A stretch of DNA of 15,577 bases from assembly GCA_938003575.1 (NCBI GenBank), contig CALKYG010000305.1, positions 1 to 15,577 of the forward strand, read 5' to 3'. This DNA is from an uncultured Alphaproteobacteria bacterium (lineage in GTDB: Bacteria > Pseudomonadota > Alphaproteobacteria > Caulobacterales > Parvularculaceae). Positions 1 to 8,169 of the stretch are shown one piece after another. The notes below the pieces were generated by a model. It was given only the letters and a program-made list of their open reading frames with translations, made no database searches and was not told where the DNA came from. The position numbers and the translations under genes were made by a program. Numbering within the stretch: the first letter of the stretch is position 1; the number at the start of each line of letters is the position of its first letter.

Positions 1-161
1 TTCGGAATGTCGCTTTCATGACAGACAAGATGCCAGGCCGGCATGAAAACATGCCGCCGCTCAAGCTCCATGAAATCCGCGTCCTGATAGGTCCACGCGG
101 GAAGGCTCTGCGCGGTTTCGTCCGCAACGACGCGGAGCTTCGGCTGTTCGGCATTCTTCAT
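1..161 (-). CDS. Rieske-type ring-hydroxylating oxygenase alpha subunit, N-terminal fragment
   Basis: The first 53 codons of a gene that continues beyond the left edge. The start is ATG at 161-159, preceded by AGGTG at 170-166, which sits 4 nt from the ATG, and by the M16 stop codon 15 nt upstream. The peptide contains SLPAWTYQDADFMELERRHV, then VFMPAWHLVCHESDIP. This matches the usual opening of Rieske non-heme iron oxygenase alpha subunits (Leu-Pro-x-Trp-x-Tyr, an acidic helix, then F-x-P-x-W-x-x-V/x-C-H, leading into D-I-P). The family, which includes aromatic-ring dioxygenases and betaine, choline or carnitine mono-oxygenases, uses a [2Fe-2S] cluster and a mononuclear iron. The CxH/CxxH cluster ligands and the iron site lie outside the window, so substrate and completeness cannot be judged. 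It is the fourth gene of the tight run after the TBDR terminator. The call rests on N-terminal pattern alone. Confidence 0.72.
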   Translation of the reverse strand, partial: MKNAEQPKLRVVADETAQSLPAWTYQDADFMELERRHVFMPAWHLVCHESDIP

Positions 162-176
162 GACGCACCTCGCACC

Positions 177-2567
177 TCAATCTACGCCCGCGCCCCGAAC
201 CGTGACAACTGCGCCTTTTTGCAAGGCGTCTACGGCGTCAAGAATGTCCTCGCGCGTGACGGCGTCGAGCCTTGCGGCGAACTCCTCTGCGCTTTCCGGC
301 CGTCCGACAGCCAGAAAATCACGGATCATCGCCCCGGCGATCTCCTCATTCGATTGCGCAGCGCTGATCTTGCGCCCCAACAGATGGCGCTTGGCCTCGG
401 CGACTTCGGCGTCCGTCGGCGGCTCGGTCTTGAGGCGGGCGATTTCCGCTTTCATCAGATCGCGGAAGGCGTCGACCTTGTCGGGATCGACCCCCGCAGC
501 AAGCGTGATGAGGCCGGCGCCGATCCCGGCCCGATATTGCGCGTCGATGTAATAGGCGAGGCCGCGCCGTGAGATCGCTTCGACGCCCAATCGGCCGCCG
601 TAGCCGTGACTGAGCGCATAAAGAACGATGCGCGCCGCCAGCGAGCCTTGGTCGCTCGCTCCCGGCGCCGCTGAAACGTATCCGACCGCGTCCTGCGCTT
701 TCGGCCGGTCGAGGACGAAATCGGCGTCATCGCCCGTCACATATTCGGTCTGCGCCGCCGGCGTCGCCGCCGGAAGCTGGTCCGCAACGCGCATGATCGC
801 CGCTTCGCCTGCATCGCCGGCGACCGCCAGTGCGAGCAGCCCGCCGCCCGCGGGGACCGTGGCCGTTCCAGCGAAATATTCTTCGAGCCTCGTCAGCGGA
901 TCGTCGCTGGAAGGCGGTGAATTCCTGTAGGGCCGCGCGCGTTTGATCTCGTTCACGATATCTGCGGCCATTTCGTCAAAATCGCTCGCCGGCGAGCTCA
1001 GGCGAACCGAAGTGAGACCGGGCGCAGGCGAGTCTGTTGCACATGCGCCGCACTCGAAGCGCCCGCTGAGAAGCGCGCTGGCGGCGGCGGTCGTCGACAG
1101 CGGGGATTGCTGGACCAGAATTCTCGCGCCGCCCGTCGACGTCGCGTCACGGCGGACCCCCGCCGGCGCGCCGCCAGCCGCGGCGCCAGGCCGCGCCGCA
1201 GCGGTCGCGGCGGTTTGAGCGTCAGCGGGCGGCGGCGGCGGCCCCGGTTCGAGCCAGGCGACCGTCCGCCGGTCGCGCCGCAGATATTTCGCAGCGACGG
1301 CGCGTGTTTCCTGCGCCGAGACTTCTGTGACAGCCTTGTCCAGCGTCAGCAATTGATCGAATGCGCCGATGCTTGCGAAGAAAGCAAGCTGATGTGCGGC
1401 TTCTTCGGTCGTATCGACGTCGAAGGCGATAGAATCCAGCACAGCGCGTTTTGCCGAATCCAGCGCTGTCGATGAAGGAACATTGTGCGCAAGCGCGTCG
1501 AAAGCTGTTTGAATCGCCGTTTCGATTTTCTGCTCATGCGCATCTCGCGCCGCCGAACCAGAAACGACGAAAACGTAGGGTTCAGCGGTCGGGATGATCC
1601 ATGACCGAACGCCGCCGGCGGCGCCGGCGATCGGCGAGCCGTCGCCGACCGGAGTCCCCCAGTCATTCTGGTTGAAATTGACGCCGGAGGGTTCGCCGAT
1701 CAGCGCCTGCAACACGAGGAATGCCGGAAAATCCGGATGCGACGCCGCGGGGGCGGGCCAGGCGATCTTGAACAGCTTCTCGTCAGAGGGCAGCGAAATT
1801 GTCACGCGCCGCTCGCCGCTGCGCGGCATTTCCGCCGTCAGCGGCGCTCTCGGAGAAACTTTCTTTTTGATCTTGCCGAATTTCTTTTTGACGAGCGCGC
1901 GCACCGCGTCGCGGTCGAAGTCGCCGACAATCGCGAGAATTGCGTTCTGCGGCGCGTAATTCCGTTCGTAAAAATCGACGACATCCTCATGCGTGATCGC
2001 GGCGATATCGGAGGCGTAGCCGATCGTGTTATTGCGATAGGGGTGGGTCAGGAAATGCGCAGCCGTCAGCGCGTCAAAGAGGGTTGAATCCGGATCATTG
2101 GCGTAGCCGTTCATTTCGGCGAGAACGGCGCCGCGTTCCGCCTCAATGTCTTCTTTCCTCAGTTCCAGCCGCGCCATGCGGTCGGCGTCGATATCAAGCA
2201 GCAGGGGCAACTCCGCTTTCGGCGCCGTCGCGAAATAATTGGTGTTGTCGATCCAGGTGTAGCCGTGCCATTCGCCGCCGGCGGCGTAAATTTCGCTTGT
2301 GAGACCGAGATCGGGAAAATTCTTCGAGCCGCGAAACGCCATGTGCTCGAAGAAATGCGCAAGTCCGAGACGCCCGGCGGGGTCGTCCTTCGCGCCGGTC
2401 CTGTAGGCGATATGCGTGCTGACGACCGGAAAGGTCCGGTCCTCGAGCATGATGAGGGTGAGGCCGTTGTCGAGCCGCTCGACGGAAGCGTTCGAAAGGT
2501 CGAGCCGCGCCTCGGCGCCGGCGGCAAGCGTGCAAAGGGTTGCGACTGTCGCGGCGAACTTTCTCAC
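177..2567 (-). CDS. Secreted M16 family zinc metallopeptidase, two-lobe (796 aa)
   Basis: A zinc endopeptidase of the pitrilysin/insulinase-like M16 family, predicted periplasmic. A signal peptide is visible (MRKFAATVATLCTLAAGAEA, cleavage near residue 20). The inverted zinc motif HxxEH is His71-Phe-Phe-Glu74-His75, with the third ligand Glu151 in AEMNGY exactly 76 residues after His75, the classic family spacing. Residues 196-240 carry the usual NYAPQNAILAIVGDF strand. A Pro/Ala/Gly-rich linker (about 441-480) joins a second, shorter lobe (about 480-796) that keeps the GYGGRLG and RRGLAYY elements near the usual substrate-binding Arg/Tyr pair. This is the expected layout: active N-lobe, inactive C-lobe. 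The start is GTG at 2567-2565, overlapping the TGA of the FAD oxidoreductase by 4 nt (GTGA), so translation is probably coupled. The substrate is unknown; peptide turnover for the TBDR locus is an inference. Confidence 0.9.
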   Translation of the reverse strand: MRKFAATVATLCTLAAGAEARLDLSNASVERLDNGLTLIMLEDRTFPVVSTHIAYRTGAKDDPAGRLGLAHFFEHMAFRGSKNFPDLGLTSEIYAAGGEWHGYTWIDNTNYFATAPKAELPLLLDIDADRMARLELRKEDIEAERGAVLAEMNGYANDPDSTLFDALTAAHFLTHPYRNNTIGYASDIAAITHEDVVDFYERNYAPQNAILAIVGDFDRDAVRALVKKKFGKIKKKVSPRAPLTAEMPRSGERRVTISLPSDEKLFKIAWPAPAASHPDFPAFLVLQALIGEPSGVNFNQNDWGTPVGDGSPIAGAAGGVRSWIIPTAEPYVFVVSGSAARDAHEQKIETAIQTAFDALAHNVPSSTALDSAKRAVLDSIAFDVDTTEEAAHQLAFFASIGAFDQLLTLDKAVTEVSAQETRAVAAKYLRRDRRTVAWLEPGPPPPPADAQTAATAAARPGAAAGGAPAGVRRDATSTGGARILVQQSPLSTTAAASALLSGRFECGACATDSPAPGLTSVRLSSPASDFDEMAADIVNEIKRARPYRNSPPSSDDPLTRLEEYFAGTATVPAGGGLLALAVAGDAGEAAIMRVADQLPAATPAAQTEYVTGDDADFVLDRPKAQDAVGYVSAAPGASDQGSLAARIVLYALSHGYGGRLGVEAISRRGLAYYIDAQYRAGIGAGLITLAAGVDPDKVDAFRDLMKAEIARLKTEPPTDAEVAEAKRHLLGRKISAAQSNEEIAGAMIRDFLAVGRPESAEEFAARLDAVTREDILDAVDALQKGAVVTVRGAGVD

Positions 2568-4174
2568 GCCGCCTCCGGCGCTTTCAGCTTCGAGAAGTCG
2601 CGCAGGATTTCGCGCGCGGCGTTATGGCCGGGCCATCCGGTGACGCCGCCGCCCGGATGTGTCGACGATCCGCACATGAAAAGACCCTTGATCGGGGCGC
2701 GATAGTCGGCATGACCGAGCATCGGGCGCGCGCTGAACAACTGATCGATCCCCAATTGCCCATGAAAAATGTCGCCGCCGACAAGCGCGAGCTTGCGTTC
2801 AAGATCAAGCGGGGAGAGCGCCATGCGTCCGACGATCGCCGAACGGAAATTCGGCGCATAGGCGGTGACGGTGTCGATGATCGTGTCAGCCGCCGCCTCG
2901 CGCGCGTCGTCCCAGCTCTTTCCGCCGGAAAGTTCGGGTGCGAAGTATTGGCAGAAGAGATTGGCGACATGCGCGCCTTTGGGAGCGAGCGTCTCGTCAT
3001 AGACGCTCGGGAAGTGCATCTCGATTGCGGGCGCGCGCGACCACCCCGATCGCCGCGCATCGGTGAAGCCCGTGTCGATATAGTCAAGGCTCGGCGCGAT
3101 GAGGACGCTCGCCGAATGCTGGCGCCCGACGCCGGGAAGAGCCGTGAAATTCGGCAGCTCGGACAGCGCGACATTCATCCGGAACACCGCCGAGCCGGAC
3201 CGCCACCCCTTGAGCCGCTCAACGAAATCGGCCGGCAGCGCGTCGTTGGAAATCAGCCCGCCAAAGAGCAATTGCGGATGAATGTTCGACGCGACGGCGC
3301 GCGCGTGAAAGGCGTCGCCGTTCTCAAGGACGGCCCCCTGCGCGCAGCCGGATTTCAAAATGACTTCCTTGACCGGCGCATTAAGCCGAATGTCGACGCC
3401 TGCTTCCGCGCAGGCGCTCGCCATCGCTTGCGTAATCGCGCCCATGCCGCCGATCGCGTGGCCCCACGCGCCTTTGACGCCGTTCGCTTCGCCGAAGACG
3501 TGGTGGAGCAGCACATAGGCGGAGCCCGGCGTATAGGGACTGCCGTAAAACCCGGTGATCGCGTCAAACCCGAGCATCCCCTTCAAAAGCTCGCTTTCGA
3601 ACCAATGGTCGAGAATTTCGCCGGCGCTCTTGCCGAAGAAATCGACAAGGTCGCGCTGGCCTTCAAGGCCAAGCTTGCGCATGTCGTTTGCAAGGCCCAT
3701 GGCGGCGATGATGTCGCGAAGGCCGCCGCCGACATTGGGCGGCGTGACGCCCAGCATCTTGCGCAAGAGATCGACGAGACGGTCAAGCCGCTCATGATAG
3801 GCGTGATAGGCGGCGACGTCCTTAGCCGACTGTTTGGCGATCGCCGCGTCGTTTTCGGCGGCGTCACGGCCGAGCAGGAGATGGCGTCCGTCCGGCGCCG
3901 GCGCGAAATAGGCCATCGGGCGAATGACGACTTTCAGCCCATGCCGGGCGAGATCCATCTCGGCGATGATTTTGGGCGATAACAGGCTCACCGCATAGCT
4001 TGCGACGGAATTCCTGAAACCGGGATGGAATTCCTCCGTAATCGCCGCGCCGCCGACAATCTCGCGGCGCTCAAGCACGCAGACCTTTTTGCCGGCGCGC
4101 GCGAGATAAAAGGCGCAGACGAGGCCGTTGTGCCCGCCGCCGATGATGATGACGTCAAAGCTGTCCTTCGCCAT
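2564..4174 (-). CDS. NAD(P)/FAD-dependent oxidoreductase, PYROXD2 / phytoene desaturase-like (536 aa)
   Basis: A flavin amine-oxidase/phytoene-desaturase-type protein, predicted cytoplasmic. The N terminus has a textbook dinucleotide-binding fold: DVIIIGGGHNG with Gly12-x-Gly14-x-x-Gly17, and Glu35 in VCVLERRE for the FAD ribose, followed by IVGGAAITEEFHPGF. The C-terminal FAD motif (about residues 497-520) reads GLFMCGSSTHPGGGVTGWPG, characteristic of the PYROXD2/COG1233 group. Members desaturate or oxidise carotenoid-like or other hydrophobic substrates; most bacterial PYROXD2-like members have no assigned reaction. I start at ATG 4174 because residues from there match the family. The frame stays open upstream to 4537, but that stretch is Arg-rich and lies inside the amidohydrolase gene. 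The Shine-Dalgarno signal is weak; the upstream stop is only 5 nt away, which suggests translational coupling. No signal peptide is seen. Confidence 0.9.
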   Translation of the reverse strand: MAKDSFDVIIIGGGHNGLVCAFYLARAGKKVCVLERREIVGGAAITEEFHPGFRNSVASYAVSLLSPKIIAEMDLARHGLKVVIRPMAYFAPAPDGRHLLLGRDAAENDAAIAKQSAKDVAAYHAYHERLDRLVDLLRKMLGVTPPNVGGGLRDIIAAMGLANDMRKLGLEGQRDLVDFFGKSAGEILDHWFESELLKGMLGFDAITGFYGSPYTPGSAYVLLHHVFGEANGVKGAWGHAIGGMGAITQAMASACAEAGVDIRLNAPVKEVILKSGCAQGAVLENGDAFHARAVASNIHPQLLFGGLISNDALPADFVERLKGWRSGSAVFRMNVALSELPNFTALPGVGRQHSASVLIAPSLDYIDTGFTDARRSGWSRAPAIEMHFPSVYDETLAPKGAHVANLFCQYFAPELSGGKSWDDAREAAADTIIDTVTAYAPNFRSAIVGRMALSPLDLERKLALVGGDIFHGQLGIDQLFSARPMLGHADYRAPIKGLFMCGSSTHPGGGVTGWPGHNAAREILRDFSKLKAPEAA

Positions 4175-4179
4175 AACGG

Positions 4180-5454
4180 TCAATCGACGATCTCGCCGCC
4201 TTTCATGACAATTTTCTCGCCGGTGAGCGCGTTGATGTCGGCGAGCGGATCGCTGTCGACAGCGACCATGTCGGCGTAGCGGCCGGGACCGAGCGAGCCG
4301 ACGTTTTTTTCCCAGCCGAGCAATTTCGCAGCATTCACCGTCGCCGATTGTATCGCCTGCATCGGCGTCATTCCGTATTTGACCATATAGGGAAGCTGGT
4401 TCGCATTCCATCCGTGCGGATAGACGCCGCTGTCGGTGCCGTATGCGATGGGAACGCCCATAGTCACCGCCTTGCGGAAAACGTCCCGCTGCGTCTGCGT
4501 CGTGTCGCGGTTCTTTTGCAGCGTTTCGGCCGGCCATTCGTCGCGGGATCCGACTTCATCGATGTAATCGCCATTATAGATGTCGGCGACGAGATAGACG
4601 CCGCGCTTTTTCATCATCGACAGCGCTTCGCCGTCGAGAAGCGAACCGTGCTCGATCGAGGCGACGCCGGCGCGGATGGCCGCCTTCGCGCCCTCGGCGC
4701 CGTGCGCGTGCGCGGTGACTTTTTTTCCGTATTTCCGCGCTTCTTCGACAATCGCCCGCATTTCTTCTTCGGAAAGCTCGGGCAATCCGGGATCGGTGCC
4801 GACGGTCAAGACCGCGCCCGTCGCGATCATCTTCAGAAAGTCGACATGATGCTGAAGAAACGTGCGCGCCTTTTGCCGCGCGTCGTCCGCGCCGCGCACA
4901 ATTCCCGCCTCGTAATCGGCGGGCAGCGTCATATCGTCGGCGAGACCGGTGATTGCGCCGCCGCCGCCCGGAATGGTGAAATAGCCGCCGGAGACCGCCA
5001 TGCGCGGGCCGTCGACATAACCGGCGTTGATCGCGTCGCGCAGCGCGACATCAGTGAAGGCGCGCCATGCGCCGACATCGCGGACCGTCGTGAAGCCTGC
5101 GCGCAAGGTCGCTTTCGCATGCGCCGCGCCGATCAGAACATCTTGCGCGCCGCTCGTCAGCAACGGATCGGCGACGCCCGCCGACTGGATGTCGCCGACG
5201 AGATGCGTGTGCATGTCGATGAGGCCGGGGAGGACGGTTTTTTGCGACCAGTCGATGAAGGCGCCCGCATCCGGCGCCGAAGCGAACGGCCCGATCGCCG
5301 CGATGCGGCCGTCCTCGATGCGGATCAGCTGATCATTCAGAACGCGTGCGCGTTCAACATCGACGACGCGGCCGGCTCGGACGTAAACGGTTTGCGCGCC
5401 CGCCTCGGCTGACAGGAACGACATGACGGCGGCGAGAGCGATGACCGCTTTCAT
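4180..5454 (-). CDS. Secreted metal-dependent amidohydrolase, Xaa-Pro/Xaa-Arg dipeptidase-like (424 aa)
   Basis: An amidohydrolase-superfamily TIM-barrel hydrolase of the prolidase-like branch, predicted periplasmic: signal peptide MKAVIALAAVMSFLSAEAGA, cleavage near residue 20. The metal-site elements appear in order: HxH at His82/His84 (DMHTHL), a Lys at 208 (DFLKMIATG) in the position of the carboxylated lysine, His249/His251 (TAHAHG), His269 (SIEHG) and Asp341 (YGTDSG). The flanking beta-sandwich pieces are also present (VYVRAGRVVDVE at the N terminus; GRYADMVAVDSDPL at the C terminus). Characterised relatives hydrolyse N-acyl amino acids and dipeptides, or organophosphates; which applies here cannot be told. 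ATG at 5454 has GCGAGG about 6 nt upstream. An in-frame start at 5514 was rejected because it would translate through the terminator hairpin. It is the first gene after the TBDR and leads directly into the FAD oxidoreductase. Confidence 0.9.
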   Translation of the reverse strand: MKAVIALAAVMSFLSAEAGAQTVYVRAGRVVDVERARVLNDQLIRIEDGRIAAIGPFASAPDAGAFIDWSQKTVLPGLIDMHTHLVGDIQSAGVADPLLTSGAQDVLIGAAHAKATLRAGFTTVRDVGAWRAFTDVALRDAINAGYVDGPRMAVSGGYFTIPGGGGAITGLADDMTLPADYEAGIVRGADDARQKARTFLQHHVDFLKMIATGAVLTVGTDPGLPELSEEEMRAIVEEARKYGKKVTAHAHGAEGAKAAIRAGVASIEHGSLLDGEALSMMKKRGVYLVADIYNGDYIDEVGSRDEWPAETLQKNRDTTQTQRDVFRKAVTMGVPIAYGTDSGVYPHGWNANQLPYMVKYGMTPMQAIQSATVNAAKLLGWEKNVGSLGPGRYADMVAVDSDPLADINALTGEKIVMKGGEIVD

Positions 5455-5473
5455 AAAAAACCTCGCGCAATGG

Positions 5474-5506
5474 AAAACGGGCGGAATGGTCATCCCATTC
5501 CGCCCG
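5474..5506 (-). terminator. Intrinsic terminator / attenuator between TBDR and amidohydrolase
   Basis: A perfect 12-bp inverted repeat (5478-5489 with 5495-5506, arm CGGGCGGAATGG) closes on a 5-nt loop. Read on the minus strand it is followed by TTTT (5477-5474), then CC. It starts 27 nt after the TBDR stop codon and ends 20 nt before the amidohydrolase ATG. Read on the plus strand there is no T-run, so it works in the minus direction only. It should end or strongly reduce transcripts leaving the TBDR. Confidence 0.85.
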
Positions 5507-5532
5507 CCGATCAAGTCGTTTCAGCCGTCAGA

Positions 5533-8013
5533 TCAGAACGACTGTCCGAAACGAAGGCCTATCGTGCGCGGCTGCGCCGTCGACTGATAGATGCCGGCAT
5601 TGCCGCCCGCGCCGGTGATGCCGCAGGTCGTAATCGCGCAGGCGACGAAGCTCTGAAGATCCGGGCGCTCGTCGAACGCATTTGAAATGAACAGGACGGC
5701 CTTCCAGTTCTCCTGCCGGACGCCCAGAGAGAAGTCGACAAGGGCGAAACCTTCCTGATCGCCGATGATCGCCTGATCGACGACGAGCAGGTTCGAGGGC
5801 GACGTCGTCTGGCCCGAAATCGAGCCTTGCAGATGCGCCGTCATGGCGCCGAGCGGGAATTCATACCGCGCGGTCAGCGTGCCCTTGAATTTCGGCACGA
5901 CAGGGAGCGAGGTGCCTTTCGGCGCTTCGGGCGCCGCGGTCTCGTCGCCGAGAGTCGCCGGATCGTCGACCGCCGCCGGGCACGCCGTGAACGGCGCGCC
6001 GTTGACGTTGAACCCACAGAAATTCTCGGAAAGCTCGGCGTCGATGATCGACATCGCGCCGTTGACCGTGAAGCGGTCGTTCGGCGCCCAGGTCATGTCG
6101 GCCTCAACGCCGTAAATGCGCGCCGATGCGGCGTTTTGAACTTCCGTAAGGCCGTTCAATCCGAGAATCGGGAACTGGAAATTGTCCCATTTCTGATAGA
6201 AGGCGGCGCCGTTGAGCACGAATGTGTTGTCCGCCCACGCCGTCTTGAAGCCGACCTCGTAGTTCTTCAGCTTGTCTTCGAGGTACGGCGGCAGCGGCGT
6301 CCTGCGGTTAGCGCCGCCCGGGCGGAAACCGGTCGACCAGGTGGCGTACACCATCTTCGAATCGTCAAGATCATAGGTGACGCTCAGCTTGTGCGTTTCG
6401 CCGGTGTTCTTGATCTCGCTGTCGAGGTTCGTACACGGAGAGTTTGGAACGCTCGCCGGGGCGAAGCACGCCGCCTCGCCCGTCGAGCCCGAGAACCCGG
6501 CGCCGTAGCCGTTAAATCCGAACAGCGAGTTCTTGTATTTATAGCCGCGAACGCCGCCGATGAAGGTCAGGCGGTCGGTAAGGTCGAACTCCAGTTCGGT
6601 GAAGAGGGCGAGGTCGCGGTCGATGCGCTTCTGTTCGGTCAGCCATACCGTATCGGGATGGCCGGAAACCTCCAGATTATCGTTCAGATCACGAATGATA
6701 TATTGCTGGTGGATGTTGTGCCGCTGGCGGTTCTGGAAGAAGCCCGCCACAAACCGGAAACGCTTGTCCTGCGGCGACGAAATCCGCACTTCGTTGGCGT
6801 ATTTCCCGTAGGAATCGTCGCCCTGGTAGAATTGCGAGAAGTCGATGTTGTTATAGGCGTTGTCATAGAAATAGGCCGCGAAATTGTAGACGCCCGGGCC
6901 GTAGAGCTGATCGTAATACTGATAGAGCGAGTCATAGTAATAGGCGTAATCGGTGTAGTCGTAGTTTGAATCGATCTGACGGCGCAGATAGGAACTCGCG
7001 ACCACGAGATCGAAATCGCCGATCTTGCCCTCGATTGTCAGCGCGCCCTGAATGAATTTGTCATTGTTGAATTCAGGCTCAAACCGGCTGACTTTCAGAT
7101 CGCCCGAATCCGGGTCGAAGAAGTGGATTCCGTTCGATTCCATTTTCTGGGCGAGCACGGTCGGCGTGACCGTCCAGTTTTCATTGAGATCGATCTTCAG
7201 CGCGATGCGGGCGCCATAGGTCTCGACATCGTTGAAATTGTCTTCGACGAGAGCGGCGTTGTCCTTGAGAATCGGGATGAGCGGCGTCCCGGTAATGGGG
7301 TTGACGCCGCCGAAGGCCGGCGCGACCGTGCCCGGGAAGATGCGGCCGGCGAGCACATTGTCGATATAGCCGGCGTCCTTCTTGTACCAGCCGACGAGGC
7401 GGATCGCGGCGTTTTCCGATACCGGCTGGTTCACATAGCCTTCGAACTGATAGCCGATGTCGCCATGCTGGACGGCGTTCACCTCAAGGTCGTATCCGGC
7501 CGCGAATTCGCTGGGATCGGGCTTGTTGGTGATGATCCTGACGACGCCGGACTGCGCCGACGCGCCGTAGAGCGTGCCTTGCGGACCGGCGATGCCCTCG
7601 ACGCGCTCAATGTCGTAAATGTGGACGGGCAGGAAGCCGAGAATCGTCGTCACCGGCTGTTCATCGAGGTAGACGCCGACAGACGGGAGGGAGGCGGAAT
7701 GGTTGCCGTCGCCGCCTGAGACGACGCCGCGGAAATAGACGTTGGTCGAGTTCGGGCCCGTCGACTGGAAGGTCAGGCTCGGGATGAATTTCGAATAATC
7801 GTCAAACGCCGAGACTTCGAGCTGCTCGAGCCGTTCGGTTCCGAACGCCTGGATGCTGATGGGAACATCCTGGAGGCTTTCGGCCCGTTTCTGCGCCGTG
7901 ACGGTGATTTCGTCGACCTGGGCCAGGGCGGGCCCGGCGACCGTCAGCATCGAGGACGCCAAAAGCGCCGTCCTCAGCGCGGCGCCTTTGCGGTAACCTG
8001 TTGAAATAGCCAT
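5533..8013 (-). CDS. TonB-dependent outer-membrane receptor (826 aa)
   Basis: A 22-stranded beta-barrel importer powered by TonB/ExbBD. Signal peptide about 1-31 (ending VAGPALA). A TonB-box-like DEITVTAQ follows at 34-41. The plug domain runs about 42-165 with VPISIQAFG, YFRGV, SVGVYLDE, and IERVEGIAGPQGTLYGASA leading into RIITNKP. The barrel follows, and the protein ends in GLRFGQSF with the C-terminal Phe needed for BAM-dependent insertion. Two oddities stand out. Residues 351-405 are extremely Tyr/Asp/Asn rich. All six cysteines lie in three close pairs (516/527, 666/678, 792/797), suggesting disulfide-pinned surface loops. ATG at 8013 has a strong AAGGGAG site 8 nt upstream. This type is common in marine and oligotrophic Proteobacteria; the ligand is unknown, and siderophore, vitamin, peptide and glycan uptake are all possible. 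Confidence 0.95.
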   Translation of the reverse strand: MAISTGYRKGAALRTALLASSMLTVAGPALAQVDEITVTAQKRAESLQDVPISIQAFGTERLEQLEVSAFDDYSKFIPSLTFQSTGPNSTNVYFRGVVSGGDGNHSASLPSVGVYLDEQPVTTILGFLPVHIYDIERVEGIAGPQGTLYGASAQSGVVRIITNKPDPSEFAAGYDLEVNAVQHGDIGYQFEGYVNQPVSENAAIRLVGWYKKDAGYIDNVLAGRIFPGTVAPAFGGVNPITGTPLIPILKDNAALVEDNFNDVETYGARIALKIDLNENWTVTPTVLAQKMESNGIHFFDPDSGDLKVSRFEPEFNNDKFIQGALTIEGKIGDFDLVVASSYLRRQIDSNYDYTDYAYYYDSLYQYYDQLYGPGVYNFAAYFYDNAYNNIDFSQFYQGDDSYGKYANEVRISSPQDKRFRFVAGFFQNRQRHNIHQQYIIRDLNDNLEVSGHPDTVWLTEQKRIDRDLALFTELEFDLTDRLTFIGGVRGYKYKNSLFGFNGYGAGFSGSTGEAACFAPASVPNSPCTNLDSEIKNTGETHKLSVTYDLDDSKMVYATWSTGFRPGGANRRTPLPPYLEDKLKNYEVGFKTAWADNTFVLNGAAFYQKWDNFQFPILGLNGLTEVQNAASARIYGVEADMTWAPNDRFTVNGAMSIIDAELSENFCGFNVNGAPFTACPAAVDDPATLGDETAAPEAPKGTSLPVVPKFKGTLTARYEFPLGAMTAHLQGSISGQTTSPSNLLVVDQAIIGDQEGFALVDFSLGVRQENWKAVLFISNAFDERPDLQSFVACAITTCGITGAGGNAGIYQSTAQPRTIGLRFGQSF
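6799..6963 (-). other. Tyr/Asp-rich segment of the TBDR (residues 351-405)
   Basis: In the 55 residues from 351 to 405 I count 17 tyrosines, many next to Asp (for example YDYTDYAYYYD and YYDQLY). By position it lies between barrel strands, and so probably forms a large extracellular loop plus the ends of its strands. Tyr-rich stretches with a YDYxDY start occur in related receptors as far as I recall, but I cannot check how typical this density is. Confidence 0.8.
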
Positions 8014-8169
8014 GCAATTGCTCCCTTCTTTTCCGCTTCCACGTCCGGCCGAACGCGGAATCCCTCAAGCTGAAAGGCTAAACCGTTCGCCAAACCGTCA
8101 CAATCGCTGTGATCACAACGGTCGATTTTGCGGGCGGGTGTTGCGCGCAGGCGTCACCATGCGCGGGGC
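8014..8169 (-). promoter_or_regulatory. Probable TBDR promoter/operator region with TGTGATCACA palindrome
   Basis: This 156-bp gap between the sulfotransferase stop and the TBDR start holds no convincing gene. It contains the perfect 10-bp palindrome TGTGATCACA at 8108-8117, two TCACAA direct repeats 15 bp apart (8098-8103, 8113-8118), AACCGT twice (8081-8086, 8093-8098), and ACGGT at 8118-8122. On the minus strand TTGTGA (8103-8098) lies 17 nt from TAGCCT (8080-8075), a possible but weak -35/-10 pair. That would place the palindrome near -44, an activator-like position. I see no terminator for the sulfotransferase here. Confidence 0.35.

Noticed and set aside
4175..4537. A 121-residue upstream extension of the FAD oxidoreductase frame
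   Set aside because: It lies wholly inside the amidohydrolase gene, is Arg-rich and unlike any flavoprotein N terminus; the dinucleotide-binding motif begins right after the ATG at 4174.
5455..5514. An earlier in-frame ATG (5514) for the amidohydrolase
   Set aside because: It would translate through the terminator hairpin and spoil a clear signal peptide that starts at 5454 with its own ribosome binding site.
8118..8169. A hairpin (GCGCA/TGCGC) just after the sulfotransferase stop
   Set aside because: Only a 5-bp stem with mismatches and no T-run, so it is not a credible terminator.
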